Shown piece after piece: positions 10,509 to 22,635 of a stretch of 64,000 bases of DNA (the stretch's first letter is position 1; every line of letters begins with the position of its first letter). Origin of the DNA: Globodera rostochiensis (lineage: Eukaryota > Nematoda > Chromadorea > Rhabditida > Heteroderidae); assembly GCA_018350325.1 (NCBI GenBank), contig JAEVLN010000040.1, positions 186,001-250,000 of the forward strand, given 5' to 3'. Under the pieces are notes generated by a model. It ran no database searches. It had not been told where the DNA came from and saw nothing but the letters and a program-made list of their open reading frames with translations. Made by a program: the position numbers and the translations under genes.

Positions 10509-11225
10509 TAGAGATCGAGATTTTCAAATGACACGGGCAAGAGCTACGGGCACATATACGGGCAAGGGCAACACGGGCTAAAAACCCCTGAAACCCGTAG
10601 TCCGTGTAAACCCCCGTGTTAGGCAAAAACACAGGCCCGTGCACGGGCAAGTGTTTTTTTTTGAAAAAATATTAAACAATGTAAAATCACTTTCAATAAA
10701 TTTATCAAAGACATTTTCAACAAAAATAACAATAATTCGAGACTAATATTTAAATCGAAATTGATATGTATTGAGCTTAACAAGAAAATTTATCAGATTT
10801 GTTCAATGAAATTAACTTTATAATTTTCAAACATCTTTCAATTAAAAATTTAAGAAAACGTGCAAAGGATAAAAAAATTGCCAATGACACCTGCTGGAGG
10901 GGTTTGAACCTCAACGAATTTTTGGTGACCGGAACACAGACCAATAAGCCAACAATAACACTGGTAAAGTGTCTCGAAAAAAAAATAAAATTTCTTTGAT
11001 ACAATTTCTTTTTCAAAAAAATTTCGATGAATTTTCTCTTTCGATTTTAGTAAGATATCGAAATCGAAAGGTTTCGACTCACCCCTGCTACACGGGCAAG
11101 GGCAACACGGACTAAAAACCCGTGAAACCCGTAGCTCGTGTAAATTCGGCCCAAAAAAACACGGGTTACGGGCTACGGGCCTTGAAAAACCCGTACGGGG
11201 GCCCTTTACCCGTGCTCGATCTCTA
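10509..11225. mobile_element. hAT-like nonautonomous element of the TAGAG type
   Basis: Ends are TAGAGATCGAG and, inverted, CTCGATCTCTA. Flanks AAATTGAC (10501-10508) and GAATTGAC (11226-11233) form a near-perfect 8-bp target duplication. The outer parts consist of degenerate cacgggcaag/cccgtg words, so the whole can fold on itself. The interior holds a tRNA-like stretch near 10885-10970 (minus) with a B-box-like ggttcaaacc. An 8-bp duplication fits the hAT superfamily; no transposase is encoded. Confidence 0.6.
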
Positions 11226-11261
11226 GAATTGACGAATCAATTCAGCGAAAAATAGTAATTG

Positions 11262-11335
11262 CATGGAAGGGATTCGAACCCTTGCCCCCTTTTTTGTTGA
11301 AAAGCTCACAGACCACTAGGACAAAATTTAAATCT
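11262..11335 (-). tRNA. tRNA-like pseudogene / SINE head
   Basis: Read on the minus strand it has a D-arm-like tagtggtctgtgagc and a perfect B-box ggttcgaatcc followed by cttccatgc. The expected 5' acceptor strand does not pair with the 3' strand, so it is not a functional tRNA as seen; probably a pseudogene or tRNA-derived repeat. Confidence 0.4.
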
Positions 11336-11339
11336 TTTC

Positions 11340-12170
11340 CGAACTAGAGCCCCAAATGTGTATTGTATAATTGAAAACAATTTCACTCTGATTTTGAGGG
11401 GTCGAATCTTAAAAAATGTTGTTCTGATTTTGGCTATTCTCATATTTTTTTATTTAATTGGGTTTTGGAGCAGGGATGGGCGCCGACGACCATAAAAAAT
11501 TTTCGACGCGAATTTCTTTAATTAATATTTAAATTCAGCCCCTCCCTTAACGAAAAATTGGGCAAAATTCTGCAGTTTTTGGACCAATTTTCTTAACAAA
11601 TTCTTTCAAAAATTCAAAGCCAATTTTTTTTTTGGAAAATTTATGTTTACTGTCGAAATGAATGGTTTGGCTTCTTCTGGCCATAACTTACTTATTTGAT
11701 CTTTGACCAATCGATCTGTTTTCTGCTGTTTTGCAGATAGCTTCTACGTATTGAGTGCTTTATTTGGTATTATGTTACCTACTCAATCGGTTTAGGTTGA
11801 AGAAAGTTAGTTACCTACTCATTAAAGAATGGGCGCCTCGGGCAAAAGTAAAAGCTAACCAAATTAAGCATTTTTTGATATCATTCGAAAGCATGCAATG
11901 GGTAGAAGCTTTTAAACGAAAAAGCTAAGCTATAAGACAATTCTCAAAAAAGTTGTGACCAAAAAAGTGTTTTCTGGCCATGCTTTTTTGAAATTTGACA
12001 AATAGCTTAGCTTTTGCTTGCTAATAGCTTCTTCTCCTCCAAAGCTTTCGAATAATACTAAAATTGCTTGATTTTGTTAGCTTTGAAAGAAGTTATAACA
12101 AAAAAACTTTTAAAAAGCGCCCCATTTGCCTTTTTTACGAAACGACCCAGCACGGTTTTCTCAGACAATT
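11340..12170. other. Intergenic, no gene seen
   Basis: AT-rich DNA without codon structure. From about 11650 to 12090 it contains inverted AAGCTTTT/AAGCTAA words of a repeat family also seen at 44130-44345 and 50270-50430. Confidence 0.5.
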
Positions 12171-12522
12171 TTTGCATACATTGGGGGATATATGCCACAT
12201 AGACAATAGCAGTTTGACGCAAGAAACTGCTGGTCTTCATTCTGTTGACGTTCACGTGCCATTCACGGCATTAAATTGTAGAATTTGTATATAAAAACGA
12301 ATATTACTTCCATGTTTTTATATTCATAAACCCGATTTTTCTTGTAGTTTTTTCTTGCAATTTGTGCAACATTTTTTACTTTCGACTAGAGCACGGACTG
12401 ATCGAGATTCGTCGATCGAAAACTCGGAAAATCTCGCCGAGTTTTTTCGAGATTTGTCGATCGACGAATTTTTACCGCGATAAACTTGAAGTGAATTTGA
12501 ATTATTTTTAAGATAAAAAAAA

Positions 12523-14697
12523 ATGCGTTTTTTTGTTCTTGTTTTGGTCATTTTTGTACTTTTTATGGCAATAAGTGGAGCAGCAGAATGCGGCTGCTTC
12601 GGGTCAAAGCGGGCGCACACAACTGCTGGCAGTGGTCAAAGCACACGACGCCAACAGGGAAGTCGGGACAAATTTTAAAAAAAAAAAAATTGTTTTAAAT
12701 CGAAATTGTTAATTTTATAATAATTACAATGTTGCATTTAGCGGCGACAACATCCGAATCATACCCATTGCCAATTCCTCAAAATCGTAAATCACTATTT
12801 AAATAATTTTCAGTATATCATTATTTACATAATTTAAGAAATATTGTATATTTAATTTATATTATTTAAAATTAGACTTAAATTAGATGAAATTGTTTGT
12901 TTGCAGGAACGTCGTCTTCCAAGAAAAGTAAAGTCAATAAAAACATTCTTAAAAATGTTTGAAATTAGAGTTAAAATTGATGTAAAAAAATATATAAATT
13001 TTTTGATTTTGATGATAATTGTTTACTTAATTTGGTAAAATTTACAATATTGCATTTAGCGGCGACATTATCCGGATCATCACACCCATTGCCAATTCCT
13101 CAAAACAGTAAATCACTATTTATATAATTTTCAGTATATCATTATTTACATAATTTAAGAAATATTGTTATATTTAATTTATATTATTTAAAATTAGACT
13201 TAAATTTGATGAAATTGTTTGTTTGCAGGAACGTCGTCTTCCAAGAAAAGTAAAGTCAATAAAAACATTCTTAAAAATGTTTGAAATTAGAGTTAAAATT
13301 GATGTAAAAAAATATATAAATTTTTTGATTTTGATGATAATTGTTTACTTAATTTGGTAAAATTTACAATATTGCATTTAGCGGCGACATTATCCGGATC
13401 ATCACACCCATTGCCAATTCCTCAAAACAGTAAATCACTATTTATATAATTTTCAGTATATCATCATTATTAGGGCCGCTAATTATATGGAAATCCATAT
13501 TTTTTTTTGCGCATTTGAAACGGCTTCTAAATACCATAAATAGTATTTTTAGCTTTAGTTGTAGCTTCTAGAGCCCATTTTATAATCCATATTTTCATAT
13601 TTCGCCATTTTTCAAAAAATTCCTTAACAAAAATGCAATAAAAACAAAAAATACACCCCTAAGGATCGACTTTTTCAAAATTTTCAAAAAATGCACCCCT
13701 AAAAATTATTTTATGGCCATATTCCGAGATTTTCTGTCCATATAATTAGCGGCCCAAATCATTATTTACATAATTTAAGAAATATTATATAATTTAATTT
13801 ATATTATTTAAATAGACTTAAAATGAAAGAATATAAATTTTTTGATTTTGATGATTATTATTTACTTAATTTTGTAATATTTACAATGTTGCATTTAAGC
13901 GGCGACATCACCCGGATCACCAACATTGCGTCCAAGTAAATCATTATTTACATAATTTAAGAAAAAATGTATAATTTAATTTATTATTTATAAATTATTT
14001 TTAAAATTGGATTTAAAGAATGAAAATTGTTCGGTAATATTTACAATATTGCATTTAAGTGGGACCATTACCGCGTTTTCTTCCTGGTAAATGACTTATT
14101 TAAATATTTAAGAATTTTGTTGGTTTATTTTTATAAATTGTTTGAAATTGCTTAAATTTGGATTAAAGAATGAATGCTTTATATAATTAAATTTGTTTGG
14201 TAAATTGCAGTTGTTGGGACTTTATACCGAATGCCACGGCCTCCAATTAAAGGGAAGAATTTACACCCATTGCCACCGCCTCCTTCTGCCAAAGATTAGG
14301 TATTTAAATTTTGTTTAATTTTAATTTATATTATTTTATAAATAGTTTCAATTTAGACTTAAATTTGACTTTAAAGAATGTAATTTTTTAATCTGATGAA
14401 AATTGATTGTTTAATGAATATTGCATTTAAAACTAGGGTGGCACGGCACCGGGACTTTTGGAAAAACCGGGACCGGGACTAAATTTGGTACCGGCCAAAA
14501 AAACCGGGACCATTATAAGGGATTTTAAAGAAATTTTGAAAAACCGGGACTAAAATTTCAGTACCAAAATGTAAAAAATTGACCATTTCAGTACTGGTCC
14601 CGGTCCCGTGCCACCCTATTTAAAATGCATAAAAATTGCAGGCGCCACGTCGCAAAGTGCCAATGCCAAAAGCAAAGGGAAGATGAAGAAGAATTGA
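12523..14697 (+). CDS. Microexon secreted-protein gene, copy B
   Basis: Exons: 12523-12661 (signal peptide MRFFVLVLVIFVLFMA), 12742-12786, 12907-12927, 13060-13107, 13229-13249, 13382-13429, 13900-13935, 14060-14086, 14211-14299 and 14642-14697. Up to 14086 all internal exons are phase 1-1. Exon 14211-14299 encodes a Pro-rich tail (LHPLPPPPSAKD) and ends in an in-frame TAG (14297-14299) directly abutting a gtattt donor, giving 157 aa. If that exon is skipped, 14086 joins 14642 in frame and gives 146 aa ending SKGKMKKN. Modules include ATLSGSSHPLPIPQN and ATSPGSPTLRP. An ATGCCA lies at 12192 and a TATA box near 12288. The intron after 13429 carries a MITE and the last intron a second element. 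Confidence 0.72.
13473..13755. mobile_element. MITE (GGGCCGCTAATTATATGG ends) in an intron of copy B
   Basis: Terminal inverted repeats GGGCCGCTAATTATATGG and CCATATAATTAGCGGCCC enclose about 280 bp of AT-rich DNA. An atcattatt sequence flanks both sides, and the uninterrupted form of the same intron is seen in other units (for example 12812-12836). Copies with the same ends lie at 18920, 22636, 28172, 32988 and 33914, always in the equivalent intron. Confidence 0.85.
14433..14617. mobile_element. hAT-like MITE with 8-bp target duplication in copy B
   Basis: The element runs from CTAGGGTGGCACGG to CCGTGCCACCCT and is filled with degenerate ccgggac words. It is flanked by ATTTAAAA at 14425-14432 and again at 14618-14625. 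The empty site (gcatttaaagcgcataaaa) is present in copies C (20096) and E (29182). The end sequence and 8-bp duplication fit hAT. Confidence 0.85.
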
Positions 14698-14799
14698 TTG
14701 ATGAATGGCGACGCTTTTTTCGATTGCTAAGTGTTATTGTTGTGCAATTGAATAATAACAAAACAATAAAAATATTATTCATTTTTATATTTATTTTTT

Positions 14800-15912
14800 C
14801 AACAAATGTGAATCATCCGCCCTTTCCTTGTCATGTAACCCCCAAGCAAAACAAGGCCGGGCATCCCCGGTTTTTTCATCCCCAAAAACGGGCATCCCCC
14901 GGTTTGTTCATCCCCGAAAACGGGCATCCCTGCTATCCCCGTTCCTCGGTTTGACACCGGGGATCCCCTCTCCCCCGCCCCCGGCTGCTTCAATTTCTTA
15001 ACAAAAATTGACAATTTTTGTAAAAAATTTCCCCGGCGTCGCTTGTCAGCACCGCCGGGCTCTCCTTCCCAAAAAAATGAAAGAGTTTCTTGAAAAAGAT
15101 CGGACACTTAATACTAGAGATCGGGCCCAAAATTCGTGAAATCCAATCCATTTTTCAAAATGTCGGTCTTCAATTATAAATAGTATTAATATTAATCATG
15201 GTTTTGCGATGACTGGTCAGAAAAATGCTTTGAAAAAATTTTAATTAAAAATCGGAAATTTAGCCATTTTGTTAAATTTTCTAAAATTTTTTGGGTTTTG
15301 TACAAATTTTTGGATTTTGTTAACCCAAAAAATACCAAAACCACCAAAAGAGCTAAAATAATTTATTTAAAAAAAAATTCAACAAAATTCTGCACCGGTC
15401 CCACCAGCGGCCTTTGCATTTTGGGCATCAAAACGGAACATTGTCTCGCAACTAAAACGTCGGAGGCCGCCATCAGAATCAGTTTATTTGCTGCCAAAAG
15501 CTAAATTCCAACAACAAAAAAAAGTGCAAATTTCTCCCGTGTCCAGAAGGCATTTCCGCGCATTGGTCTCCCCGCTTCCGTCAGCCTCCCCCCCCCCCCC
15601 CCCCCCCAGTGATGCGATTGGCAAAACCCAAAAACGTGGCACTCAACCCCAAAACGGGGCAAAACGTGGCGGCATCTTTAAGAAACGTGGCAAAAAAACC
15701 GTGACAAAGAACCCCAAAACGCGGCGAATGCCACGTTTCCGAGGAAATCCCTCCCCCCCCCCCCCCCCCCTATTGTGATCGGACGGAAGCTGAGGCTGAT
15801 GAACTGTGATCATCGAGCCGAGCCGGCGGCGGTGCTTGGGCGCCAGGGGGCCAATGCATGGCGGTGAACTGGAAGGCGCCCCCGACAGCGGGATGGGGGC
15901 CGAAAGATTGAT
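14800..15912. other. Downstream flank of copy B, no gene supported
   Basis: Contains the poly(A)-signal-like acaataaaaa near 14762, two 33-bp minisatellite units, a segment with sequence shared with the genome-wide ggcgccg(c/g)cgggg words, and long poly-C runs at 15590 and 15751. Open frames here lack splice signals or protein-like composition. The same DNA recurs at 23960-25063. Confidence 0.5.
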
Positions 15913-16072
15913 TGGGCACCGAGTCATTTGGGCACCGAGTCATTTGGGCACCGAGTCATTTGGGCACCGAGTCATTTGGGCACCGAGTCATTTGGGCACC
16001 GAGTCATTTGGGCACCGAGTCATTTTGGCACCGAGTCATTTGGGCACCGTGTCATTTGGGCACCGAGTCATC
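15913..16072. repeat. 16-bp minisatellite, about 10 units
   Basis: gggcaccgagtcattt repeated with almost no variation. The homologous array at 25064-25301 has about 15 units, so unit number changed after the segmental duplication (or differs by assembly). Confidence 0.9.
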
Positions 16073-16079
16073 CCTCCCC

Positions 16080-17680
16080 CCCCCCCCCCTGGCTACGTGC
16101 CTGGCGCTACTAGTATAAGAAAACAGAAAAGACCGATTCTTACAAAAGTTTTCAGGAAGTACTCGTGATTTTGGGAGTCCCTATCCCCGCGGGTCCTCCG
16201 GCAATCCGGCAAATGGGTGTCCCTAATTCATTTCTTGTTGTTTGAGCTGAAAATTTATACTCGGGAGGTTTTCGGAGGTGCTAATCACGAATATGGAATC
16301 AGATTTTGTTAAAATCATTGATTTTTGTCTAAGATTTTCCATCTAGAACTTAGGTAGTTGATTTTTTGTAATAGTAAAGCTTCTGCCCCCTTTGTTAAAA
16401 AATCAATTTTTTGAAAAACAAACAATCAAAACGAATTAATTTGACTTTTATTAAATTCGAATTCTACGCATCAGAAAACCCCCGGAAACGATCTTTTCCA
16501 ATAATTTCTCGAAAATTAAAAAAATCGATTTTTTGAAAAATTCGAATTCGGGCCGGCAGTTCGAGGTTAGATTCGGCTTCCACATCCCAGAACAACCGTA
16601 GAAACTTTTTCTTACGATTTTATAAAATGTTTTTTATTTAAAAAAAAAAATTAGGGACACCCAATTCTGTAGGATTGCTTCCGGGTCCTCCAATAAAGTT
16701 CCCCGGGCTTCGGAATTTGCAAAAAAAAAACCCCAAATTTCTGTTGCGCAGGTCGTTGATCTGTAGCACTTTGATCGGAATATGTTTCTTCGGCGAGCAT
16801 TTCATGTTCTGAGTGGGAATCGGCGGTGTCGATAAGCGCTGCCGATTTGCTAACTTTCGTTTTGGTCTTTATAAGATTTATTTGTGAGCCAATATTCAAA
16901 AGAGTTCTTGGGATGGACTCTAAAATAAATTTTCCTTATCAATATCTAATGTTAAAATATGTCTGTAATGTCGTCTTTTTTTTGGTCAGATTTTGAACGA
17001 AAAGTTATGCCACATTAATCCAGAGCTACATTCATGGTACAGAATTTAAAACCGCAAGTTTGGCACATACGAAACTATTTTTATTGCCAGTCCCGGTTTT
17101 TCCCTGTCCTGGTTTAAAAAAAAGGCAAAAATCCCGATCCCGTTCCCGGTTCGAGATGCTGGTACCGGTCTCGATCCCGGCTTTCACGGTCCCGGCTTTC
17201 ACGGTCCCGATCCCGGCTTTCACGCTCCCAGTCAATCCCGGTCCCGATTTTTCCTAAATTTCCCGGTCCCGACCTACTCTACTTTTGAGTAACAAATAGC
17301 CGGATATAATAAAATGAAAGGCCGCTGGCGGCCCGCCAACAGCGAGCACATGCAGAGAGGGAGCAAGTAGTGGGGCGAGACGGAGGGCAGAGTAAGAAGT
17401 CTGACGAGCGCCACTGTGGCGCAAGCGCGCGGGGACCCGCGGTGCGGGCGCGCGCGCGCGCCGACTTCTTCCGGAGCCCCGGTAATCTCGCCCAACCTGA
17501 GATAGGCATCTTCAAAAGCGGTGGACGGCAGGGAGGCCAAAATGCCCTCTTTTTATGGCAAATGCCATAATTTTGGAAATTTGCCATATTTCCACTCTTG
17601 CCATAATTTTTCCATATTTTAGAACTTTGTGAAAATTTCTTATTTTTGAGAGAAAGATGAGATTTCCGAAAAAGTGTCAA
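16080..17680. other. Intergenic flank, no gene supported
   Basis: Holds a ggtcccg/cccggctttcac word repeat at 17085-17275 and a GC-rich block at 17310-17545 with a (gc)n tract. A related GC-rich block lies at 55085-55160. Frames through the GC block are open on both strands, which is expected from composition alone. Confidence 0.45.
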
Positions 17681-17685
17681 CGAAC

Positions 17686-17775
17686 CCCAAGCCAGGGTGG
17701 CTTAGGCCTAAGCCTAAAAAACCCCAAGCCAGGGTGGCTTAGGCCTAAGCCTAACAAACCTCAAGCAAAGGTGGT
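17686..17775. repeat. Interstitial telomere-like repeat block
   Basis: Two units of ccaagccagggtggcttagg followed by cctaagcctaa, containing TTAGGC/GCCTAA, the nematode telomere hexamer. Related blocks are at 26935-27005, 49155-49213 and 55175-55255. Confidence 0.7.
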
Positions 17776-18308
17776 TTAAACCACTTTAAATTCTCAATTT
17801 AATTTTCAATTGACGAATTCATAATCAGCGCATCAAATAACATAATTTCAGACAATTTTGTATAATAAAAAATTTCCAAAAATTTTGACCCGTGGTGCGC
17901 AATTCTCCGGGTTGGTGCGCAATTTTTAGTGCGCAATTCTCCTCTTTCTTTTTTTTGGCAATTCTCCTAGCGCCATATTTGCCACATAGACAATAGCAAT
18001 TTTGACGCAGGAAACTGCTGGATTCTTCATCATCCTTGTTGACGTTCATGTGCGATTCACGGCATTAAATTGTAGAATTTGTATATAAAACCGAATATTA
18101 CTTCCATGTTTTTATATTCATAAACCCAATTTTGCTTCTAGTTTTGTCTCGCAATTTGTGCAACATTTTACTTTCGATTAGAGTACGGACCGATGGAGAT
18201 TCGTCGATTGTCGAAATCTCGGAAAATCTCGACGAGTTTTTTCGAGATTTCTCGATCGACGAATTTGTACAGATCAACTTGAAGTGAATTTGAATTATTT
18301 TTAAGATA

Positions 18309-20176
18309 ATGCGTTTTTGTGTTCTTGTTTTGGTCATTTTTGTACTTCTTATGGCAATAAGTGGAGCAGCAGAATGCGGCTGCTTCGGGTCAAAGCGGGC
18401 GCACACAACTGCTGGCAGTGGTCAAAGCACACGACGCCAACAACAAAGTCGGGACAAATTTTAAAAAATTGTTTTTTAAATCGAAATTGTTAATTTTATA
18501 ATAATTACAATGTTGCATTTAGCGGCGACAACATCCGAATCATACCCATTGCCAATTCCTCAAAATCGTAAATCACTATTTAAATAATTTAGGAATAATT
18601 GTATTATTTAATTTATTATTTTTGTAAAATGTTTGAAATTATACTTAAATTTGAATGAAATTTTTTGTTTGCAGGAAAGTCGTCTTCCAAGAAAAGTAAA
18701 GTCAATAAAAGCATTCTTATAAATGTTTGAAATTAGACTTAAAATTGATGTAAAAAAAATATATAAATTTTTTGATTTTGATGATAATTGTTTACTTAAT
18801 TTGGTAAAATTTACAATATTGCATTTAGCGGCGACATTATCCGGATCATCACACCCATTGCCAATTCCTCAAAACAGTAAATCACTATTTATATAATTTT
18901 CAGTATATCATCATTATTAGGGCCGCTAATTATATGGAAATCCATATTTTTTTTTGCGCATTTGAAACGGCTTCTAAATACCATAAATAGTATTTTTAGC
19001 TTCAGTTGTAGCTTCTAGAGCCCATTTTATAATCCATATTTTCATATTTCGCCATTTTTCAAAAAATTCCTTAACAAAAATGCAATAAAAACAAAAAATA
19101 CACCCCTAAGGATCGACTTTTTCAAAATTTTCAAAAAATGCACCCCTAAAAATTGACTTTTTTTGTGACTAAATTCTGCCACCAAAAAATTGAAAATTTT
19201 TAAAATTCTGCTATTTTCAAAAATTTTTCTGAAATGCCTTTAATTTGCATTTACTTCTATTAGGAAATCTTTCCCTTTTTTTTGCTATATTTGAAAATTT
19301 TTTTATCCATCTTTTATGGCCATGCCGAGATTTTCTGTCCATATAATTAGCGGCCCAAATCATTATTTACATAATTTAAGAAATATTTTATAATTTAATT
19401 TATATTATTTAAATAGACTTAAAATGAAAGAATAGAAATTTTTTGATTTTGATGATTATTATTTACTTAATTTTGTAATATTTACAATGTTGCATTTAAG
19501 CGGCGACTTCATCCGGATCATCACACCCAATACCAATTCCTTCAAAGCGTAATCACTATTTACATAATTTAAGAAATATTGTATAATTTAATTAAGAACA
19601 ATTGTATAATTTAATTTATTATTTTATAAATTATTTGAAATGAAAAACTTAAATTTGGATTTAAAGAATGAAAATTGTTTGGTAATATTTACAATATTGC
19701 ATTTAAGCGCCCCCGGTGCTGCGTTTTCGTCCTGGTAAATGACTTATTTACATATTTAAGAAATTTTATTGGTTTATAATTCATATCACAGTATTTTTAT
19801 AAATTGTTTGAAATTGCTTAAATTTGGATTATGAATTAAAATGTTTATTTAATTAAATTTTTTTGGTAAATTGCAGTTGTTGGGACGGATTTATACCGAA
19901 TGCCACGGCCTCCAATTAAAGGGAAGGATTTACACCCATTGCCACCGCCTCCTTCTGCCAAAGATTAGGTATTTAAATTTTGTTTAATTTTATTTATATT
20001 ATTTCATAAATAGTTTCAATTAGACTTAAAATTGACTTTAAAGAATGTAATTTTTTTTAATCAAATTGAATGAATGCTTAATGTCAATAATATTGCATTT
20101 AAAGCGCATAAAAATTGCAGGCGCCACGTCGCAAAGTGCCAATGCCAAAAGCAAAGGGAAGATGAAGAAGAATTGA
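18309..20176 (+). CDS. Microexon secreted-protein gene, copy C
   Basis: Exons: 18309-18447 (signal peptide MRFCVLVLVIFVLLMA), 18523-18567, 18675-18695, 18829-18876, 19501-19548, 19708-19734, 19877-19968 and 20121-20176. All exons up to 19734 are phase 1-1. Exon 19877-19968 ends in an in-frame TAG followed at once by a GT donor, giving 139 aa; skipping it gives 127 aa with the Lys-rich end. It has fewer modules than A or B, so copies differ by whole exons. The ATGCCA hexamer of the upstream repeat is mutated here (tttgccacata near 17978). A TATA box lies near 18082. Confidence 0.72.
18920..19356. mobile_element. Long form of the GGGCCGCTAATTATATGG MITE in copy C
   Basis: Same ends as the 283-bp copies but 437 bp long, with an extra ~150-bp internal stretch after gcacccctaaaaatt. 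It may be closer to the full-length form; the shorter ones lack the middle. Confidence 0.85.
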
Positions 20177-20199
20177 TTGATGAATGGTGAAGCTTTTTT

Positions 20200-21320
20200 C
20201 GATTGCTAAGTGTTATTTGTTGTGCAATTGAATAATAACAAAACAATAAAAATTATAATTCATTTTAAATTTTTTTTAAACAAATGTGAATCATCCACCA
20301 TTTCCTTGTCATGTGCCCCCCAAGCAAAACAAGGCCGGGCATCCCCGGTTTGTTCATCCCCGAAAACGGGCGTCCCCGGTTTGTTCATCCCTGACAACGG
20401 GCATCCCCGGTTTGTTCATCCCCGACAACGGGCATCCCCGGGCAGTCAGTGTGTTTGTTTGAAATTTGGATTACGGAACCGAGTCATTTGAGCACCGATC
20501 ATTTGGGCACCGAATCATTTGGGCACCACATTTCTCAGTCTCGATTCCCGATTCTAGGTAAATTTCAAATCTCGAACAGCTCTAGAAAGTACTCGTGATG
20601 ATTTTGGGAGTCCTTATCCCCGCGGGTCATCCGGCAATCCGGCAAAAATGGGTGTCCCTAATTCATTTCCTGTTGTTTGAGCTGAAAATTTATACTCGGG
20701 AGGTCTTCGGAGGTGCTAATCACGAATATGGAATCAGTTGTTAAAATCATTGATTTTTGTCTAAGATTTCCCATCTAATACTTACGTAGTTGATTTTTTG
20801 TAATAGTAAAGCTGCTGCCCCCTTTGTTAAAAAATCAATTTTTTGAAAAACAAACAATCAAAACGAATTAATTTGACTTTTTAGATATTAAATTCGAATT
20901 TCTGGTGTTGTCCAATTTTTGCAATTTTTTGATCTCTCCCCGCTTGAGACCAGGAAAGGGGTGGGAGCCGACGACCTCAAAAACATTTTGGAAATCGGAA
21001 TTCCGACCCAAAAAAAAATCGGAAATCGGAATTCCTACCATCCCTGCTGGAGGCACTGCTCCCGGGGCCACAAATTCCAAAGTTTTACGGTCCCGGTTCC
21101 GGGAGCCGGAACATCACTTCCCCCCAGGCCGATGTGTGGGATCCCTTGGGGGCCGGGTTGGCAGTCTACAGGAAGAAGAGTTTTACACTTTTTTTTGCCT
21201 ACCACCGCTTCACTGTGCGATGCGAGACAACGCCCGGGCCCTTCGATTTTAGTTAATGTTTTTGCAGAGCCGGCCGGACACCCACCCATTTGCACAACCG
21301 AATTTGTTGTTGGTTTTCAA
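20200..21320. other. Downstream flank of copy C, no gene supported
   Basis: Contains an acaataaaaa polyadenylation-like signal (20240), three to four 33-bp minisatellite units, decayed 16-bp units, and a stretch (20900-21250) shared with 29955-30305. The latter is open in several frames but has no splice signals or recognisable protein. Confidence 0.45.
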
Positions 21321-21545
21321 TTTTGCCATACGTCGGGGGATATATGCCACATAGACAATAGCAATTTTGCTATACATTGGGGGGGGGGTGTATGCCACAT
21401 AGACAATAGAAATTTTGCCATACATCGGGAGATATATGCCATATAGACAATAGCAATTTTGCTATACATTGGGGGGGGGGGTGTATGCCACATAGACAAT
21501 AGTAATTTTGCCATACATTGGGGGAATATATGCCACATAAACAAT
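21320..21545. repeat. ATGCCA/poly-G minisatellite upstream of copy D
   Basis: Five diverged units of the 48-bp repeat with ATGCCA at 21344, 21392, 21436, 21485 and 21530. The homologous array at 30380-30600 lies before copy F. Confidence 0.9.
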
Positions 21546-22635
21546 AGCAGTTTGACGCAGGAAACTGCTGGTCTTCATCCTGTTGACGTTCACATGCAAT
21601 TCACGGCATTAAATTGTAGAATTTGTATATAAAACCGAATATTACTTCCATGTTTTTATATTCATAAACCCAATTTTGCTTCTAGTTTTGTCTCGCAATT
21701 TGTGCAACATTTTTTACTTTCGACTAGAGCACGGACTGATCGAGATTCGTCGATCGAAAACTCGGAAAATCTCGCCGAGTTTTTTCGAGATTTGTCGATC
21801 GACGAATTTTTACCGCGATAAACCTGAAGTGAATTTGAATTATTTTTAAGATAAAAAAAATGCGTTTTTGTGCTTAATTTGGTAAAATTTACAATATTGC
21901 ATTTAGCGGCGACATCATCCGGACCATTCCCATTGCCAATACCTCTAAATCGTAAATCACTATTTAAATAATTTTAGTAAATCATTATTTACATAATTTA
22001 AGAAATATTGTATATTTAATTTATATTATTTAAAATTAGACTTAAATTAGATGAAATTGTTTGTTTGCAGGAACGTCGTCTTCCAAGAAAAGTAAAGTCA
22101 ATAAAAACATTCTTAAAAATGTTTGAAATTAGAGTTAAAATTGATGTAAAAAAATATATAAATTTTTTGATTTTGATGATAATTGTTTACTTAATTTGGT
22201 AAAATTTACAATATTGCATTTAGCGGCGACATTATCCGGATCATCACACCCATTGCCAATTCCTCAAAATCGTAAATCACTATTTATATAATTTTCAGTA
22301 TATCATTATTTACATAATTTAAGAAATATTGTATATTTAATTTATATTATTTAAAATTAGACTTAAATTAGATGAAATTGTTTGTTTGCAGGAACGTCGT
22401 CTTCCAAGAAAAGTAAAGTCAATAAAAACATTCTTAAAAATGTTTGAAATTAGAGTTAAAATTGATGTAAAAAAATATATAAATTTTTTGATTTTGATGA
22501 TAATTGTTTACTTAATTTGGTAAAATTTACAATATTGCATTTAGCGGCGACATTATCCGGATCATCACATCCATTGCCAATTCCTCAAAATCGTAAATCA
22601 CTATTTATATAATTTTCAGTATATCATCATTATTA

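Noticed and set aside
12324..12620. Minus-strand frames starting MCARFDPKQPHSA, repeated in each unit
   Set aside because: They are the antisense of the signal-peptide exon and its leader. Sense exons have splice sites and consistent phase.
17274..17680. Open frames across the GC-rich block (both strands)
   Set aside because: Composition effect of a (gc)n tract in a repeat family; no splice sites or homology-like motifs.
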